The notes: a model not told the origin generated them from the sequence alone. A stretch of DNA of 32,663 bases from an uncultured Alphaproteobacteria bacterium (GCA_944390035.1 CALXOP010000079.1:1-32663); one strand, 5' to 3'; numbered from the stretch's first letter, positions 1 through 6,402 are shown. Numbers and translations are program-made.

Positions 1-730
1 CAAAATTTTTCAAGCGTCTGTATGCGATATAATGCATTAATGTCTTTTTCTGCACATCATCTCCCAAAGACAATAGGTAATCATCCAAAGTGTTATAAAG
101 AGCCTTAATTTCAGGAGAAGCTGCATCTAGTTTTTCTAAAACTGTTTTTACTTTTTTATCAGAAGTGTGTTCTTTCTTATCTTCTGGTGTATTATGTATG
201 TTGTTTTTTATAATTATGTCATTAGAGCTATTAACTAATTCAAATAAGAGATGGTCGTTCTCATAAATCCTATAACGAATTAAATCAATATTTGCAGGCA
301 TTTGTTTTATTGCAAATTCATCATAACGGCTAAAATCTTGAGCTATGCAAATCAAACGTGGTTGTGACCAATCTAACGTATCAGCAACTTGTTTTCCGAA
401 TTTTTCGAGGACTAACCAAGCAAAATCTTTAGGATGTTTTACTAACCAATCCATATAAAACAAGCCTTGATTAATAACCGTATCTTTACCATCTTTTTTA
501 TATTCAATAATAACCGGACAATTGTTTTCATCTAAGCCTAATGTATCGATACGTGCATTATGTCCATCATCAGCCTTAAAAGCGTGCTCAGTTTTAAGAA
601 AACGAATATTTAATAATGTTTCGCTATTTTCTTCTACAAGTCTTTGAATATTACGTTCTTTGGCAACAATTGATGTATTTAGTTCAATAGCTTTTCCGTC
701 TTGAATATTAAACAATTTTAGATCTGACAT
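1..730 (-). CDS. PD-(D/E)XK-like DUF5655-type protein, 3' end cut by window
   Basis: The minus-strand frame opens at the ATG at 730, behind an AAGGAATT ribosome site, and runs without a stop for 243 codons off the left edge, so the C-terminus is missing. Residues 60-78 carry RID, then IIEYKK, which fits the D...ExK core of PD-(D/E)XK nucleases (Asp62, Glu76, Lys78). The text around it (VINQGLFYMDWLV, WSQPRLICIAQDFSRYD) and the last visible residues (DDVQKKTLMHYIAYRRLKNF) match my memory of DUF5655-containing proteins, often annotated as predicted transport or endonuclease-like. No membrane segment or signal peptide is visible. Nuclease activity is an inference from three residues. The gene lies in the AT-rich accessory block, downstream on the same strand from the unknown 260-aa protein but separated by 417 bases of repeat-rich DNA. 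Confidence 0.75.
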   Translation of the reverse strand, partial: MSDLKLFNIQDGKAIELNTSIVAKERNIQRLVEENSETLLNIRFLKTEHAFKADDGHNARIDTLGLDENNCPVIIEYKKDGKDTVINQGLFYMDWLVKHPKDFAWLVLEKFGKQVADTLDWSQPRLICIAQDFSRYDEFAIKQMPANIDLIRYRIYENDHLLFELVNSSNDIIIKNNIHNTPEDKKEHTSDKKVKTVLEKLDAASPEIKALYNTLDDYLLSLGDDVQKKTLMHYIAYRRLKNF

Positions 731-792
731 CGTTTAATTCCTTGCAATATGGATTTAGGTTTTACTTTTCATACAGTTTTCTTTTAAGATTG

Positions 793-1135
793 TATAGAGG
801 GTTAATTATTATTTAGAGATGGTTAGAGTGTTAAACCTTTAGTCTCTCTATAAAAACATCAAGGAAACTGTATTCCTTAGAGAGATAGAGAGTTAAAACT
901 GGTTACAATATATATCATAACAAATCAAAAGTCCAAACAAAAACAATTAAAAGTATATATAATATATATTTTAATATTTACATTTCATAACATAACCTTA
1001 TATGTATTATTTAGAATTAATAATATTTGTTTTGATGCTTATGTATATATTATCCTTAATTAAACCTCTATCCCTCTAAAGGTATTGAAAATCTTAGACT
1101 TCTATATAGAGTTTCTTAAATTAAACCTCTATATA
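793..1135. repeat. Degenerate TAGAG...GTTTAA repeat family in a 417-base gene-free gap
   Basis: The gap 731-1147 has no credible gene. It holds about six imperfect copies of a unit approximating TTAGAGGGATAGAGGTTTAA: plus-strand copies at 793-808, 813-837 and 875-899; minus-strand copies at 831-852, 1058-1082 and 1118-1135. ATTAAACCTCTAT occurs twice exactly (1059-1071 and 1120-1132). Copies at 843-850 and 878-885 can pair, with AAGGAA/TTCCTT (861-866, 873-878) inside the same hairpin. Spacing is irregular and both orientations occur. The pattern suggests binding sites or a decayed element rather than CRISPR; the function is unknown. Confidence 0.55.
1103..1135 (-). repeat. Inverted repeat just 3' of the unknown 260-aa gene
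   Basis: TATATAGAG (1103-1111) and CTCTATATA (1127-1135) are perfect inverted arms around a 15-base spacer, a few bases beyond the stop codon of the minus-strand gene at 1148. It could act as a weak terminator, but no T-run follows on the minus strand. It also overlaps one copy of the repeat family, so the palindrome may simply come from two copies facing each other. Confidence 0.4.
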
Positions 1136-1147
1136 ACTCACTATAAT

Positions 1148-1930
1148 TTAATTCTCATAATTTTGAGAAACATTGCTTCCTTTGCGATATTTCATCATTC
1201 CTGCTAACCAAAGGTAGTTATCTACTTTTGCTCTTGAATTTCGTTTAGAAATTTTGCAATTACTCATAAACAACTCAATAACATTCATAAAGAATGTATA
1301 ATCTCTCATCGCTGTTAACAGTGAACCGGCAGTTGGTTTATCAATATTTATTTTATTATCCGTAGATGTTTCATTATATTTAATCAAAGCAGATGTAAAT
1401 TTATCTTTCCACTTCATTATATAGTCTTTTAATAAATAAGCGACATAACGATCATAAATAGAAAATTTATCCGGATTGGAAAAATGACAGAATTTAGTAG
1501 CAAAAGAATATATATCACGACTGTTTTTGTTTTCTTTTTTATTCTTAAAAATATCTCTAATTTCGTTTACCGCTTGAAAATCACCATTTTTGATATTTTC
1601 ATCGAGATTTTTGATTTTAATCATATCTTCAACAACCGTATATATATCTTGGATACCGGTACTGTAAAAATCATTTAACAGTTTAACCTTAAAGTATGTC
1701 CAGCCAAGACATCTTTCATTGTTATTTTTGTGACTTCCAAAGATATCTTTTAGGATTTCATCATTAATCTCTGCAATTTTACCCCATTTAGATTTTAAAC
1801 TATCGGAACGATTGCTAATTCTTCCTAAAACCGTTATATGAAAATCACTAGAATATCTTTTATTCCAATATTCCTCTAACTTATCTTGGTCAGGAAACTC
1901 TAACTTATATAATGTTAAATCTCTACGCAT
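1148..1930 (-). CDS. Uncharacterised 260-aa protein of accessory block
   Basis: The ATG at 1930 is chosen over the one at 1999 because a textbook AAGGAG lies seven bases upstream of it. The 260-aa product is soluble by composition: lysine- and asparagine-rich, with no signal peptide or membrane span. Its most distinctive stretch is FATKFCHFSNPDKFSIYDRYVAYLL at roughly residues 140-165 (quoted in two parts: FATKFCHFSNPDKF and SIYDRYVAYLL), with KVDNYLWLAG near the C-terminus. I have seen similar 'F(A)SK..HF..P..F.IYD' text in uncharacterised bacterial proteins, some near restriction or defence genes, but cannot assign a family. It is strongly AT-rich compared with genes to the right of 4 kb, and it diverges from the XRE regulator gene across a 195-base region with a palindrome. 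Function unknown. Confidence 0.75.
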   Translation of the reverse strand: MRRDLTLYKLEFPDQDKLEEYWNKRYSSDFHITVLGRISNRSDSLKSKWGKIAEINDEILKDIFGSHKNNNERCLGWTYFKVKLLNDFYSTGIQDIYTVVEDMIKIKNLDENIKNGDFQAVNEIRDIFKNKKENKNSRDIYSFATKFCHFSNPDKFSIYDRYVAYLLKDYIMKWKDKFTSALIKYNETSTDNKINIDKPTAGSLLTAMRDYTFFMNVIELFMSNCKISKRNSRAKVDNYLWLAGMMKYRKGSNVSQNYEN

Positions 1931-1979
1931 GATAATCTCCTTTATTTGTTGTAGTTCATTTAAAATAATAAATCCCACC

Positions 1980-1998
1980 TGCGACAAAAAATGTCGCA
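1980..1998. promoter_or_regulatory. Palindromic operator candidate between divergent genes
   Basis: TGCGACA (1980-1986) and TGTCGCA (1992-1998) are perfect 7-base arms around AAAAA. A perfect TATAAT lies at 2011-2016 on the plus strand, pointing to the XRE gene, although no good -35 sits upstream of it. A second possible plus-strand pair is TTGAAA (2025-2030) with TATTTT (2049-2054). On the other side the palindrome lies 50 bases from the start of the minus-strand gene. Its position suits an operator for autoregulation by the XRE protein; that is inference. Confidence 0.5.
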
Positions 1999-2125
1999 TT
2001 GAAACTGGTATATAATCAGAGTAATTGAAATAAAGTAGTAGTCAATAATATTTTATTGGCTTCGCACAATAGATAAGGAAGGCAGTAATTGTATAATCTC
2101 ATATAAATTTTATGGGATTTACACA

Positions 2126-2461
2126 ATGTTAAATGAAGAAGATTTTCTTAACGAAATTGGTAAGATTATAAGAAAACAACGCAATAATAAAAAACTTTCC
2201 TGTGAAAAATTAGCAGAATTAAGCAATGCTGATTATTCTTCCGTTAACTTGATTGAAAATCGCAAACAAAACCCAAGAGCTTATACTTTATATAAAATCC
2301 TTTATGCGTTGGATATTGACCTCTTACATCTTATTTCCGAAAAAGCAGAAACAATAGTAAATACCAATGAGAACCTAATCAATAAAATATCTTTATTAGA
2401 TGAAGCCTCTCAACAAGACCTTCTAAAATTTTTAGATTCATTTGATTTGAAAAAGAAATAA
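2126..2461 (+). CDS. XRE-family helix-turn-helix regulator
   Basis: A 111-aa protein whose residues 8-70 form a Cro/CI-type HTH: IGKIIRKQRNNKKLSCEKLAE is split here as helix 1-2, then LSNADYSSVNLIENRKQNPR holds the turn and recognition helix, and TLYKILYALDIDL closes the domain. This is the usual size and layout of stand-alone XRE repressors. The C-terminal 40 residues are a short helical tail (SLLDEASQQDLLKFL) that may aid dimerisation. It sits between the divergent unknown gene and the WYL regulator on the same strand (59-base gap). It probably represses one or both sides of the 1980-1998 palindrome. The start has only a weak ribosome site, and no alternative ATG would keep the HTH intact. 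Confidence 0.85.
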   Translation: MLNEEDFLNEIGKIIRKQRNNKKLSCEKLAELSNADYSSVNLIENRKQNPRAYTLYKILYALDIDLLHLISEKAETIVNTNENLINKISLLDEASQQDLLKFLDSFDLKKK

Positions 2462-2520
2462 TTTGCATATGTCAGAAATTGTCATACAATTACTTTACCT
2501 TAAGTATAGGAGAAGTAATC

Positions 2521-3474
2521 ATGGCATACGAAAAGACATACGATTTACTTGATTTAGCAATTTGGATGCAATCAACACGAGATGGGATCAGCTTAAATGA
2601 TATTTCTGAAAAATATCAAGTTTCCCGCCGTACAGCGGAACGCATGCGAGATATGATTATCACTCGTTTTCCTCAAGCAGAAGAAATTATTTGCGAAAAC
2701 AATCAAAAACGTTGGTACATTCCGCAAGGAACATTAAAGGATTTGATAAACTTTTCTGCTGAAGAATTATCGGTATTAGAAACAGCAAAAGAGCTATTTG
2801 AAAATAAGCAAATGGCAGAAAAGAGTAGGGTAATTGAGAGAGTGATAGATAAAATTAAAGCCAGTATTAAAACAGATATAATCCGCAAAATTGAACCTGA
2901 TACCGAAGCCTTACTTGAAGCAGAAGGTTTTATCTGTCGCCCAGGACCAAAGCTTGTGATAGATGAAAAGATTATCGCTACGATTCGTCAAGCAATTTTG
3001 GAATGTCATCAAATCAAAATTAAGTATTACAATAAGAACAGCGGTAAAATTAGTACTAATACACTTAACCCTTATGGCTTTCTTTATGGTGAGCGCAATC
3101 ACTACTTAGTTGCTCATCATGCGGATGGTTATTTTGGTAATAAAGTTCATAACTTTATTTTGAGCAATATTCGAGAAGTGGAAGTATTAAACAGTATAAT
3201 TGAAAACTTGCCTGATTTTAACTTGCAGAAATATGCTGAAGAGTCATTTGGTGCTTATCATGAAGAGGCTTTTGAAGTTGAATGGTTATTTGACAAGGAA
3301 GTATCGGAAGAAGCATCTCACTATATTTTCCATCCTACACAAACCATTATTAAAAATCGGGACGGAACATTAACTGTTAAATTCAGAGCCGGTGGCAGAT
3401 TAGAAATGGATTGGCATCTTTATACCTGGGGAAGTCATGTAAAAGTCATCAAACCGGAGAATTGGTATGAATAA
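2521..3474 (+). CDS. HTH-WYL domain transcriptional regulator
   Basis: The start at 2521 is favoured over the upstream ATG at 2479 because AGGAG precedes it by 8 bases; the product is 317 aa. Residues 20-50 form a winged HTH (ISLNDISEKYQVSRRTAERM). Residues 155-225 form the WYL fold: ECHQIKIKYYNKNSG, then NPYGFLYGERNHYLVAHHADG. The name-giving Trp is His here (H-Y-L), while the flanking Tyr-Leu, the NPYG loop and the arginine of GERN remain. A C-terminal WCX-like region follows (HPTQTIIKNRDGTLTVKF to about 310). WYL proteins of this kind bind nucleotides or ssDNA and often control phage-defence and DNA-damage genes (BrxR, CapW). The next small gene overlaps it by 8 bases, so the two are translationally coupled. 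What it regulates here is not shown by the sequence. Confidence 0.88.
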   Translation: MAYEKTYDLLDLAIWMQSTRDGISLNDISEKYQVSRRTAERMRDMIITRFPQAEEIICENNQKRWYIPQGTLKDLINFSAEELSVLETAKELFENKQMAEKSRVIERVIDKIKASIKTDIIRKIEPDTEALLEAEGFICRPGPKLVIDEKIIATIRQAILECHQIKIKYYNKNSGKISTNTLNPYGFLYGERNHYLVAHHADGYFGNKVHNFILSNIREVEVLNSIIENLPDFNLQKYAEESFGAYHEEAFEVEWLFDKEVSEEASHYIFHPTQTIIKNRDGTLTVKFRAGGRLEMDWHLYTWGSHVKVIKPENWYE

Positions 3475-3730
3475 TATTCTACCAATGCTTAACAAGGAGC
3501 AATTTAAGAGGCTGTGTGAACATCATAAGCTGGTTCGTATTTTAACTGATGGTAAGACACTTTATGCTTGGAATGCAGAAGAAGCAGAGCATAAAGAAAT
3601 CAGATCTAAGTTACATTTAAGCGATGAGTTTATCGGTTTTTTGCTTGAAAATGGTATGTTATATAGCTCTATTAATGCGGTAGGCTGCCAAAACATAAAA
3701 GAAAAGCTGATAAAGAATTGGTTATCTTAA
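3467..3730 (+). CDS. Small 87-aa hypothetical protein coupled to WYL regulator
   Basis: The ATG lies inside the end of the WYL gene (8-base overlap), an arrangement that usually reflects coupled translation and a functional link. The product is soluble and mixed-charge (LNKEQFKRLCEHHKLVRILT; AWNAEEAEHKEIRSKLHLSD), with no recognisable motif, signal peptide or membrane segment. It may be a partner or modulator of the WYL protein, but I do not recognise it. It is the last gene before the tRNA-fMet boundary. Confidence 0.65.
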   Translation: MNNILPMLNKEQFKRLCEHHKLVRILTDGKTLYAWNAEEAEHKEIRSKLHLSDEFIGFLLENGMLYSSINAVGCQNIKEKLIKNWLS

Positions 3731-3803
3731 GTAATTATCCATACCAAATAAGCTAAAATCACCATAAAACATATCATAAAGACAGCTAAAATACTCTAAA
3801 AAA

Positions 3804-3821
3804 GTGGGACTATAGTGGGAC
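3804..3821. repeat. GTGGGAC direct repeats next to tRNA-fMet (integrase arm-site candidate)
   Basis: GTGGGAC occurs at 3804-3810 and again at 3815-3821, one helical turn apart, with AGTGGGAC shared by both copies. The pair lies 62 bases from the 3' end of the tRNA-fMet gene, on the side where tRNA-targeting elements insert. Spaced short direct repeats at such a place resemble arm-type sites bound by tyrosine integrases. No integrase gene is visible in the window, so this is a lead rather than a proven attachment region. Confidence 0.4.
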
Positions 3822-3846
3822 AAATTGCCTCATGAAGGCAAAAGAA

Positions 3847-3874
3847 AAAGGCTTTTGATTTTTCAAAAGCCTTT
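3847..3874 (-). terminator. Terminator of tRNA-fMet (bidirectional hairpin)
   Basis: AAAGGCTTTTGA (3847-3858) pairs perfectly with TCAAAAGCCTTT (3863-3874) around TTTT. On the minus strand a T-rich tract follows directly (3841-3849 read as TTTTTCTTT), so it terminates tRNA-fMet. On the plus strand TTTATTTT also follows, so it can stop the WYL transcript as well. Confidence 0.8.
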
Positions 3875-3882
3875 ATTTTCCT

Positions 3883-3959
<77 letters not shown>

Positions 3960-3983
3960 ATGGAGATCTCAAAACTGTGCGTA

Positions 3984-4012
3984 TAATTACCCCTTTTTTC
4001 TGCTCTTGTCAA
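3984..4012 (-). promoter_or_regulatory. Promoter of tRNA-fMet
   Basis: On the minus strand TTGACA (4012-4007) is followed after 17 bases by TAATTA (3989-3984). The predicted start lies about 18 bases before the tRNA 5' end. The perfect -35 fits a strong sigma-70-type promoter. The remaining 4013-4213 sequence shows no gene or clear structure. Confidence 0.75.
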
Positions 4013-4213
4013 TACTCAAATTGTATTTTTTGCTTAAAATGCAAAACTTATTACAATGGCGAAGACAAAAACTATAAGGGTGATGATGTGCCATGGTTTC
4101 ATTGGTTTTCCTTTCGTTTAATTAAACAACATGAGTGATATGATTAATAAGACTAAAACAGTGCTTAAAATGATTTTGTGTTGTGTGGTGAAATTCATGT
4201 CCTTTTCTCTTTC

Positions 4214-4717
4214 TTAAAAATAGGGATTATATGCCCACTGCAAAAGTGCTTGTCTTTGACGCATGCGGCAAGACATATCATATAAATGACAATTCTTTAC
4301 GATTTGTGCCTTATGGCGGCGGAAGGCTTTCCAACGCTTGATTTGGAGCTGGTCAAGTTCCGGTATTCTCCGGCCTTGGTAGTAACGACAATACCACTGA
4401 AACCATCCTCTGGGGTCGGGGCCATATATCCAGCCGCGTTTTTGCCATTCTTGCAAAGATAAACGGGATTTGAGGTGAAATAAGTTTAATTTGCTATCAG
4501 CTTGCAGAGGTGAAAGTTTGGCTTTCTCAAACCAAAAGGACGGAAATTCATCTTGGCAATCGTTTAAATATTTGCCTTCAAAAACGCCTAATTGCAACAT
4601 CTCATAAGGGGGTAATTCCGGTTTGAAATCGTCTGCAAAGTTTGTTCCGGCCGGGCAGACCAATTCATAAACGTAGTTTTGCTGCATTTTGTCATGAACG
4701 GTTATGAATTTTTCCAT
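4214..4717 (-). CDS. Conserved Trp/Tyr-rich protein of unknown function
   Basis: A 167-aa protein with AAGGAG six bases before the ATG at 4717. The central text GWIYGPDPRGWFQWYCRYY and GRRIPELDQLQIKRWKAFRRH (shown in pieces) resembles a conserved hypothetical family I have seen across proteobacteria and other bacteria, so it is very likely a real, vertically inherited gene. It is soluble and rich in Trp, Tyr, Arg and Gln, with no signal peptide. The dense aromatic/basic block at 90-135 could bind nucleic acid or sugar, but nothing visible decides this. It is transcribed alone, leftward, towards the tRNA-fMet region, and its leader carries a perfect 8-base inverted repeat next to the ribosome site. 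Confidence 0.8.
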   Translation of the reverse strand: MEKFITVHDKMQQNYVYELVCPAGTNFADDFKPELPPYEMLQLGVFEGKYLNDCQDEFPSFWFEKAKLSPLQADSKLNLFHLKSRLSLQEWQKRGWIYGPDPRGWFQWYCRYYQGRRIPELDQLQIKRWKAFRRHKAQIVKNCHLYDMSCRMRQRQALLQWAYNPYF

Positions 4718-4727
4718 CTTCGACTCC

Positions 4728-4751
4728 TTAAGACTAAGATGTAAGTCTTAA
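4728..4751 (-). promoter_or_regulatory. Inverted repeat in leader of the Trp-rich gene
   Basis: TTAAGACT (4728-4735) and AGTCTTAA (4744-4751) are perfect arms around an 8-base loop. The arm nearest the gene abuts the AAGGAG ribosome site (complement of 4724-4730). It could be an operator or an RNA hairpin that limits ribosome access. A weak TTGAAA -35 lies at 4765-4760 on the minus strand. Confidence 0.45.
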
Positions 4752-4771
4752 TTACCGATTTTCAAGAGACA

Positions 4772-4800
4772 AAAAAGCCGCACTTTCTGTGCGGCTTTTT
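4772..4800 (-). terminator. Terminator of the Cys-rich lipoprotein gene
   Basis: A perfect 12-base stem, AAAAAGCCGCAC / GTGCGGCTTTTT, with loop TTTCT, located 24 bases beyond the lipoprotein stop. Read on the minus strand it ends in a T-run, as expected of an intrinsic terminator. Confidence 0.88.
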
Positions 4801-4823
4801 ACAAGGAGAAAGAACTTTTTTTG

Positions 4824-5384
4824 TTATTTGATTTCTTCTTCAGGCATGACCGGAGTGGTTGGTTGTGCCGGAGTAGAATCGATGGTGTATGAAATTGTTT
4901 CAGTCTTGGTTTGTGCCGGAGCTGAAATAATTTCAACTGGAGCACTCGATTGAGTGGTCGTGGTGGTAACTACCGTTTTGGTCTCAACCGGTTTGGTAGT
5001 GATTTGCTCTTTTTCATAAGAAACGTCTGTAATAACTCTCGGTTCATAAACCGTGGTCTTGGTCGTCTTCTTATAAACAATTTCTACCGGCTCTTTTACA
5101 ATTTCAACTTTAGGAGCGCAATTGTTGCAAGGTTGGGCAACTTGGGCGCAGGTGTTGCAAGGTTTAACAACCGGTTTGGGTTGGGCAACTTGGCAGGGCT
5201 TTACAATCGGTTTTGGCTCTTCATATACTTGTACCGGTTGTGGTGCAACGCGGCGTTTGGCTTGGCAACGGCCGGTGCAATTATAGCTGCTATAATCAGC
5301 CGGTGTATCGCTACGATATATCGGGCCGGAATAGCAAGCGGACAAAAACATTATGGTGGCTAATGCAACTATCTGTTTTTTCAT
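4824..5384 (-). CDS. Cys- and Pro-rich outer-envelope lipoprotein
   Basis: A 186-aa protein with a classical lipoprotein signal: MKKQIVALATIMFLSAC, where LSAC is the lipobox and Cys17 the lipidated residue. The mature part is low-complexity. Residues 45-90 repeat proline/valine/lysine text with PCQ, PCNTCAQ and PCNNCAP, giving two CxxC pairs. Residues 95-180 are rich in Thr, Val, Glu and Lys (VYKKTTKTTVYEP, KTVVTTTTTQSS). It probably sits in the outer membrane with an extended, wall-spanning or surface tail. The CxxC pairs could bind metal or form disulfides. No named family is recognised. It has a strong promoter (5431-5459) with a CtrA-type box just downstream, and its own terminator, so it is a single-gene unit probably under cell-cycle control. 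Confidence 0.82.
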   Translation of the reverse strand: MKKQIVALATIMFLSACYSGPIYRSDTPADYSSYNCTGRCQAKRRVAPQPVQVYEEPKPIVKPCQVAQPKPVVKPCNTCAQVAQPCNNCAPKVEIVKEPVEIVYKKTTKTTVYEPRVITDVSYEKEQITTKPVETKTVVTTTTTQSSAPVEIISAPAQTKTETISYTIDSTPAQPTTPVMPEEEIK

Positions 5385-5411
5385 GGCTTTTCTCTTTAAT
5401 GGTTGAAGTTA

Positions 5412-5426
5412 TTAACAAAATGTTAA
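5412..5426. promoter_or_regulatory. CtrA-type box (TTAA-N7-TTAA)
   Basis: TTAACAAAATGTTAA is a perfect match to the alphaproteobacterial CtrA consensus TTAA-N7-TTAA, extended by a further C at 5427. It starts 4 bases downstream of the -10 of the lipoprotein promoter on the minus strand, covering the predicted start of transcription, where a regulator would repress or tune it. CckA, the kinase that feeds CtrA, is encoded in this window. Among the intergenic gaps I scanned by eye this is the only perfect match. Confidence 0.6.
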
Positions 5427-5430
5427 CGGT

Positions 5431-5459
5431 AATATAACTACTTTTTTTCTATTTGTCAA
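5431..5459 (-). promoter_or_regulatory. Promoter of the Cys-rich lipoprotein gene
   Basis: On the minus strand a perfect TTGACA (5459-5454) is followed, after exactly 17 bases, by TATATT (5436-5431). It lies 47 bases from the ATG. Confidence 0.75.
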
Positions 5460-5554
5460 TTTTTGTTTAATAAAAAATGTAATTTTTTTTATTTTTTGCA
5501 AAAAAGTACTTGTTTAATTTATTTTTTGTGTTAAACATAGGCAAGTCAGGTGAG

Positions 5555-5631
5555 CGGAGTGTAGTTCAGCCTGGTAGAACGCTACGTTCGGGACGTAGAG
5601 GTCGCTGGTTCGAGTCCAGTCACTCCGACCA
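5555..5631 (+). tRNA. tRNA-Pro(CGG)
   Basis: A 77-base gene with acceptor CGGAGTG / CACTCCG, discriminator A and encoded CCA. The anticodon stem CTACG/CGTAG encloses TTCGGGA, giving anticodon CGG (codon CCG). The T arm CTGGTTCGAGTCCAG is intact. A possible weak promoter (TTGTTT at 5510-5515, TAAACA at 5532-5537) precedes it and a hairpin terminator follows. Confidence 0.96.
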
Positions 5632-5673
5632 ATCGCACAAAATAATCACACAAACAGTGCGTTAAGTTTTAGG

Positions 5674-5701
5674 GACATCCGGTTATGGGTGTCTTTTTTT
5701 T
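5674..5701 (+). terminator. Terminator of tRNA-Pro
   Basis: GACATCC (5674-5680) pairs with GGGTGTC (5687-5693), with one G-U pair, around GGTTAT. An eight-T run follows. Confidence 0.78.
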
Positions 5702-5713
5702 TGCTACAAAAGT

Positions 5714-5742
5714 AAAGCCGGCAGAGAAAATCTGTCGGCTTT
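5714..5742 (-). terminator. Terminator of the 5760-6402 gene pair
   Basis: AAAGCCGGCAGA and TCTGTCGGCTTT form a 12-base stem with one G-U pair around GAAAA, 18 bases past the stop at 5760. It has T-rich flanks on both strands and may also back up the tRNA-Pro terminator. Confidence 0.72.
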
Positions 5743-5759
5743 TGTTGATGGAAGAGGGG

Positions 5760-6140
5760 TTAAACCAGCAAGGTTTTTTCTTTTAAAACCAGCTGGAGAA
5801 ATTTGTACATCAACGACGGATAGCAGATTGCATCATATTCGTTATAAACGGAAATAATCAGCAATGTTGTATCGGCGGTTTGTTCCATGCTTAACGGATC
5901 GGGCGACGGATGAATAATACGTATGGCGGTGCGCTGAATAATTTCATAGAATAGTTGGTGCACGGTGCCAAGGTATTCTTCTTCGTCCAATTTGGGATTT
6001 TGCTGCCTTAAGAGTGCGGGCAGGAAACTTCCGTATTCTTTGAAGATTTCGTTTTTTTCAACACAAGCGGTTATCTCATCGCGATCCAGTAAATCAAAAA
6101 AATTTTTTTTGATGGCTTTTTTTAAGTAGTCTCTTGTCAT
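5760..6140 (-). CDS. Uncharacterised 126-aa soluble protein
   Basis: The ATG at 6140 is preferred. The longer frame to 6242 overlaps the upstream gene and would add a lysine-rich leader unlike a normal N-terminus. Ribosome site is weak, so the start is uncertain. The product looks helical and mixed-charge (DYLKKAIKKNFFDLL; TACVEKNEIFKEYGSFLPALL; YLGTVHQLFYEIIQRTAI), with a hydrophobic C-terminal end (LMYKFLQLVLKEKTLLV). No family is recognised. It follows the small membrane protein by 19 bases on the same strand, so the two probably form a small operon ending at the 5714 hairpin. Confidence 0.62.
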   Translation of the reverse strand: MTRDYLKKAIKKNFFDLLDRDEITACVEKNEIFKEYGSFLPALLRQQNPKLDEEEYLGTVHQLFYEIIQRTAIRIIHPSPDPLSMEQTADTTLLIISVYNEYDAICYPSLMYKFLQLVLKEKTLLV

Positions 6141-6159
6141 AATTGTATAGGGTTTAGGG

Positions 6160-6402
6160 TTAGGCAATTTCTCTTTTTTGCAATTCTTTTCGGAGAAGAG
6201 AGATTTCTTTTTCTTTGAGCGGGGCAAACTTATTAACAACATCGCTAAGAAGTTGATAGTAGCGTTGGATAAGATCGTCGTCGCTCATTTGGGTAATCTT
6301 TTCTATTTTTGGGGCTAGCCAGTATTTTTGGAAAAGATAGTCGTAGCCGTTGATGATTATGGCCAGAGCCATCAGACTTAAAAAAATATAAACAATCAGC
6401 AT
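6160..6402 (-). CDS. Small single-pass membrane protein, 80 aa
   Basis: Residues 1-18 (LIVYIFLSLMALAIIING) form one membrane helix. A charged cytoplasmic tail follows, with a probable coiled coil at the end (FAPLKEKEISLLRKELQKRE). No family is recognised. It is upstream of, and likely co-transcribed with, the 126-aa gene. Its ribosome site is weak. It diverges from the GNAT gene. Confidence 0.6.
   Translation of the reverse strand: MLIVYIFLSLMALAIIINGYDYLFQKYWLAPKIEKITQMSDDDLIQRYYQLLSDVVNKFAPLKEKEISLLRKELQKREIA

Noticed and set aside
793..1135. Possible CRISPR array
   Set aside because: Repeats are degenerate, of mixed orientation and unevenly spaced, with no spacer pattern and no cas genes.
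4950..5363. Plus-strand frame of 137 aa opposite the lipoprotein gene
   Set aside because: A shadow of the repetitive Pro/Val/Thr codons on the other strand; the minus-strand gene has promoter, signal peptide and terminator.
6150..6164. Telomere-like GGGTTTAGGGTTAGG
   Set aside because: Only two units, in the 19-base gap between two small bacterial genes; chance likeness.
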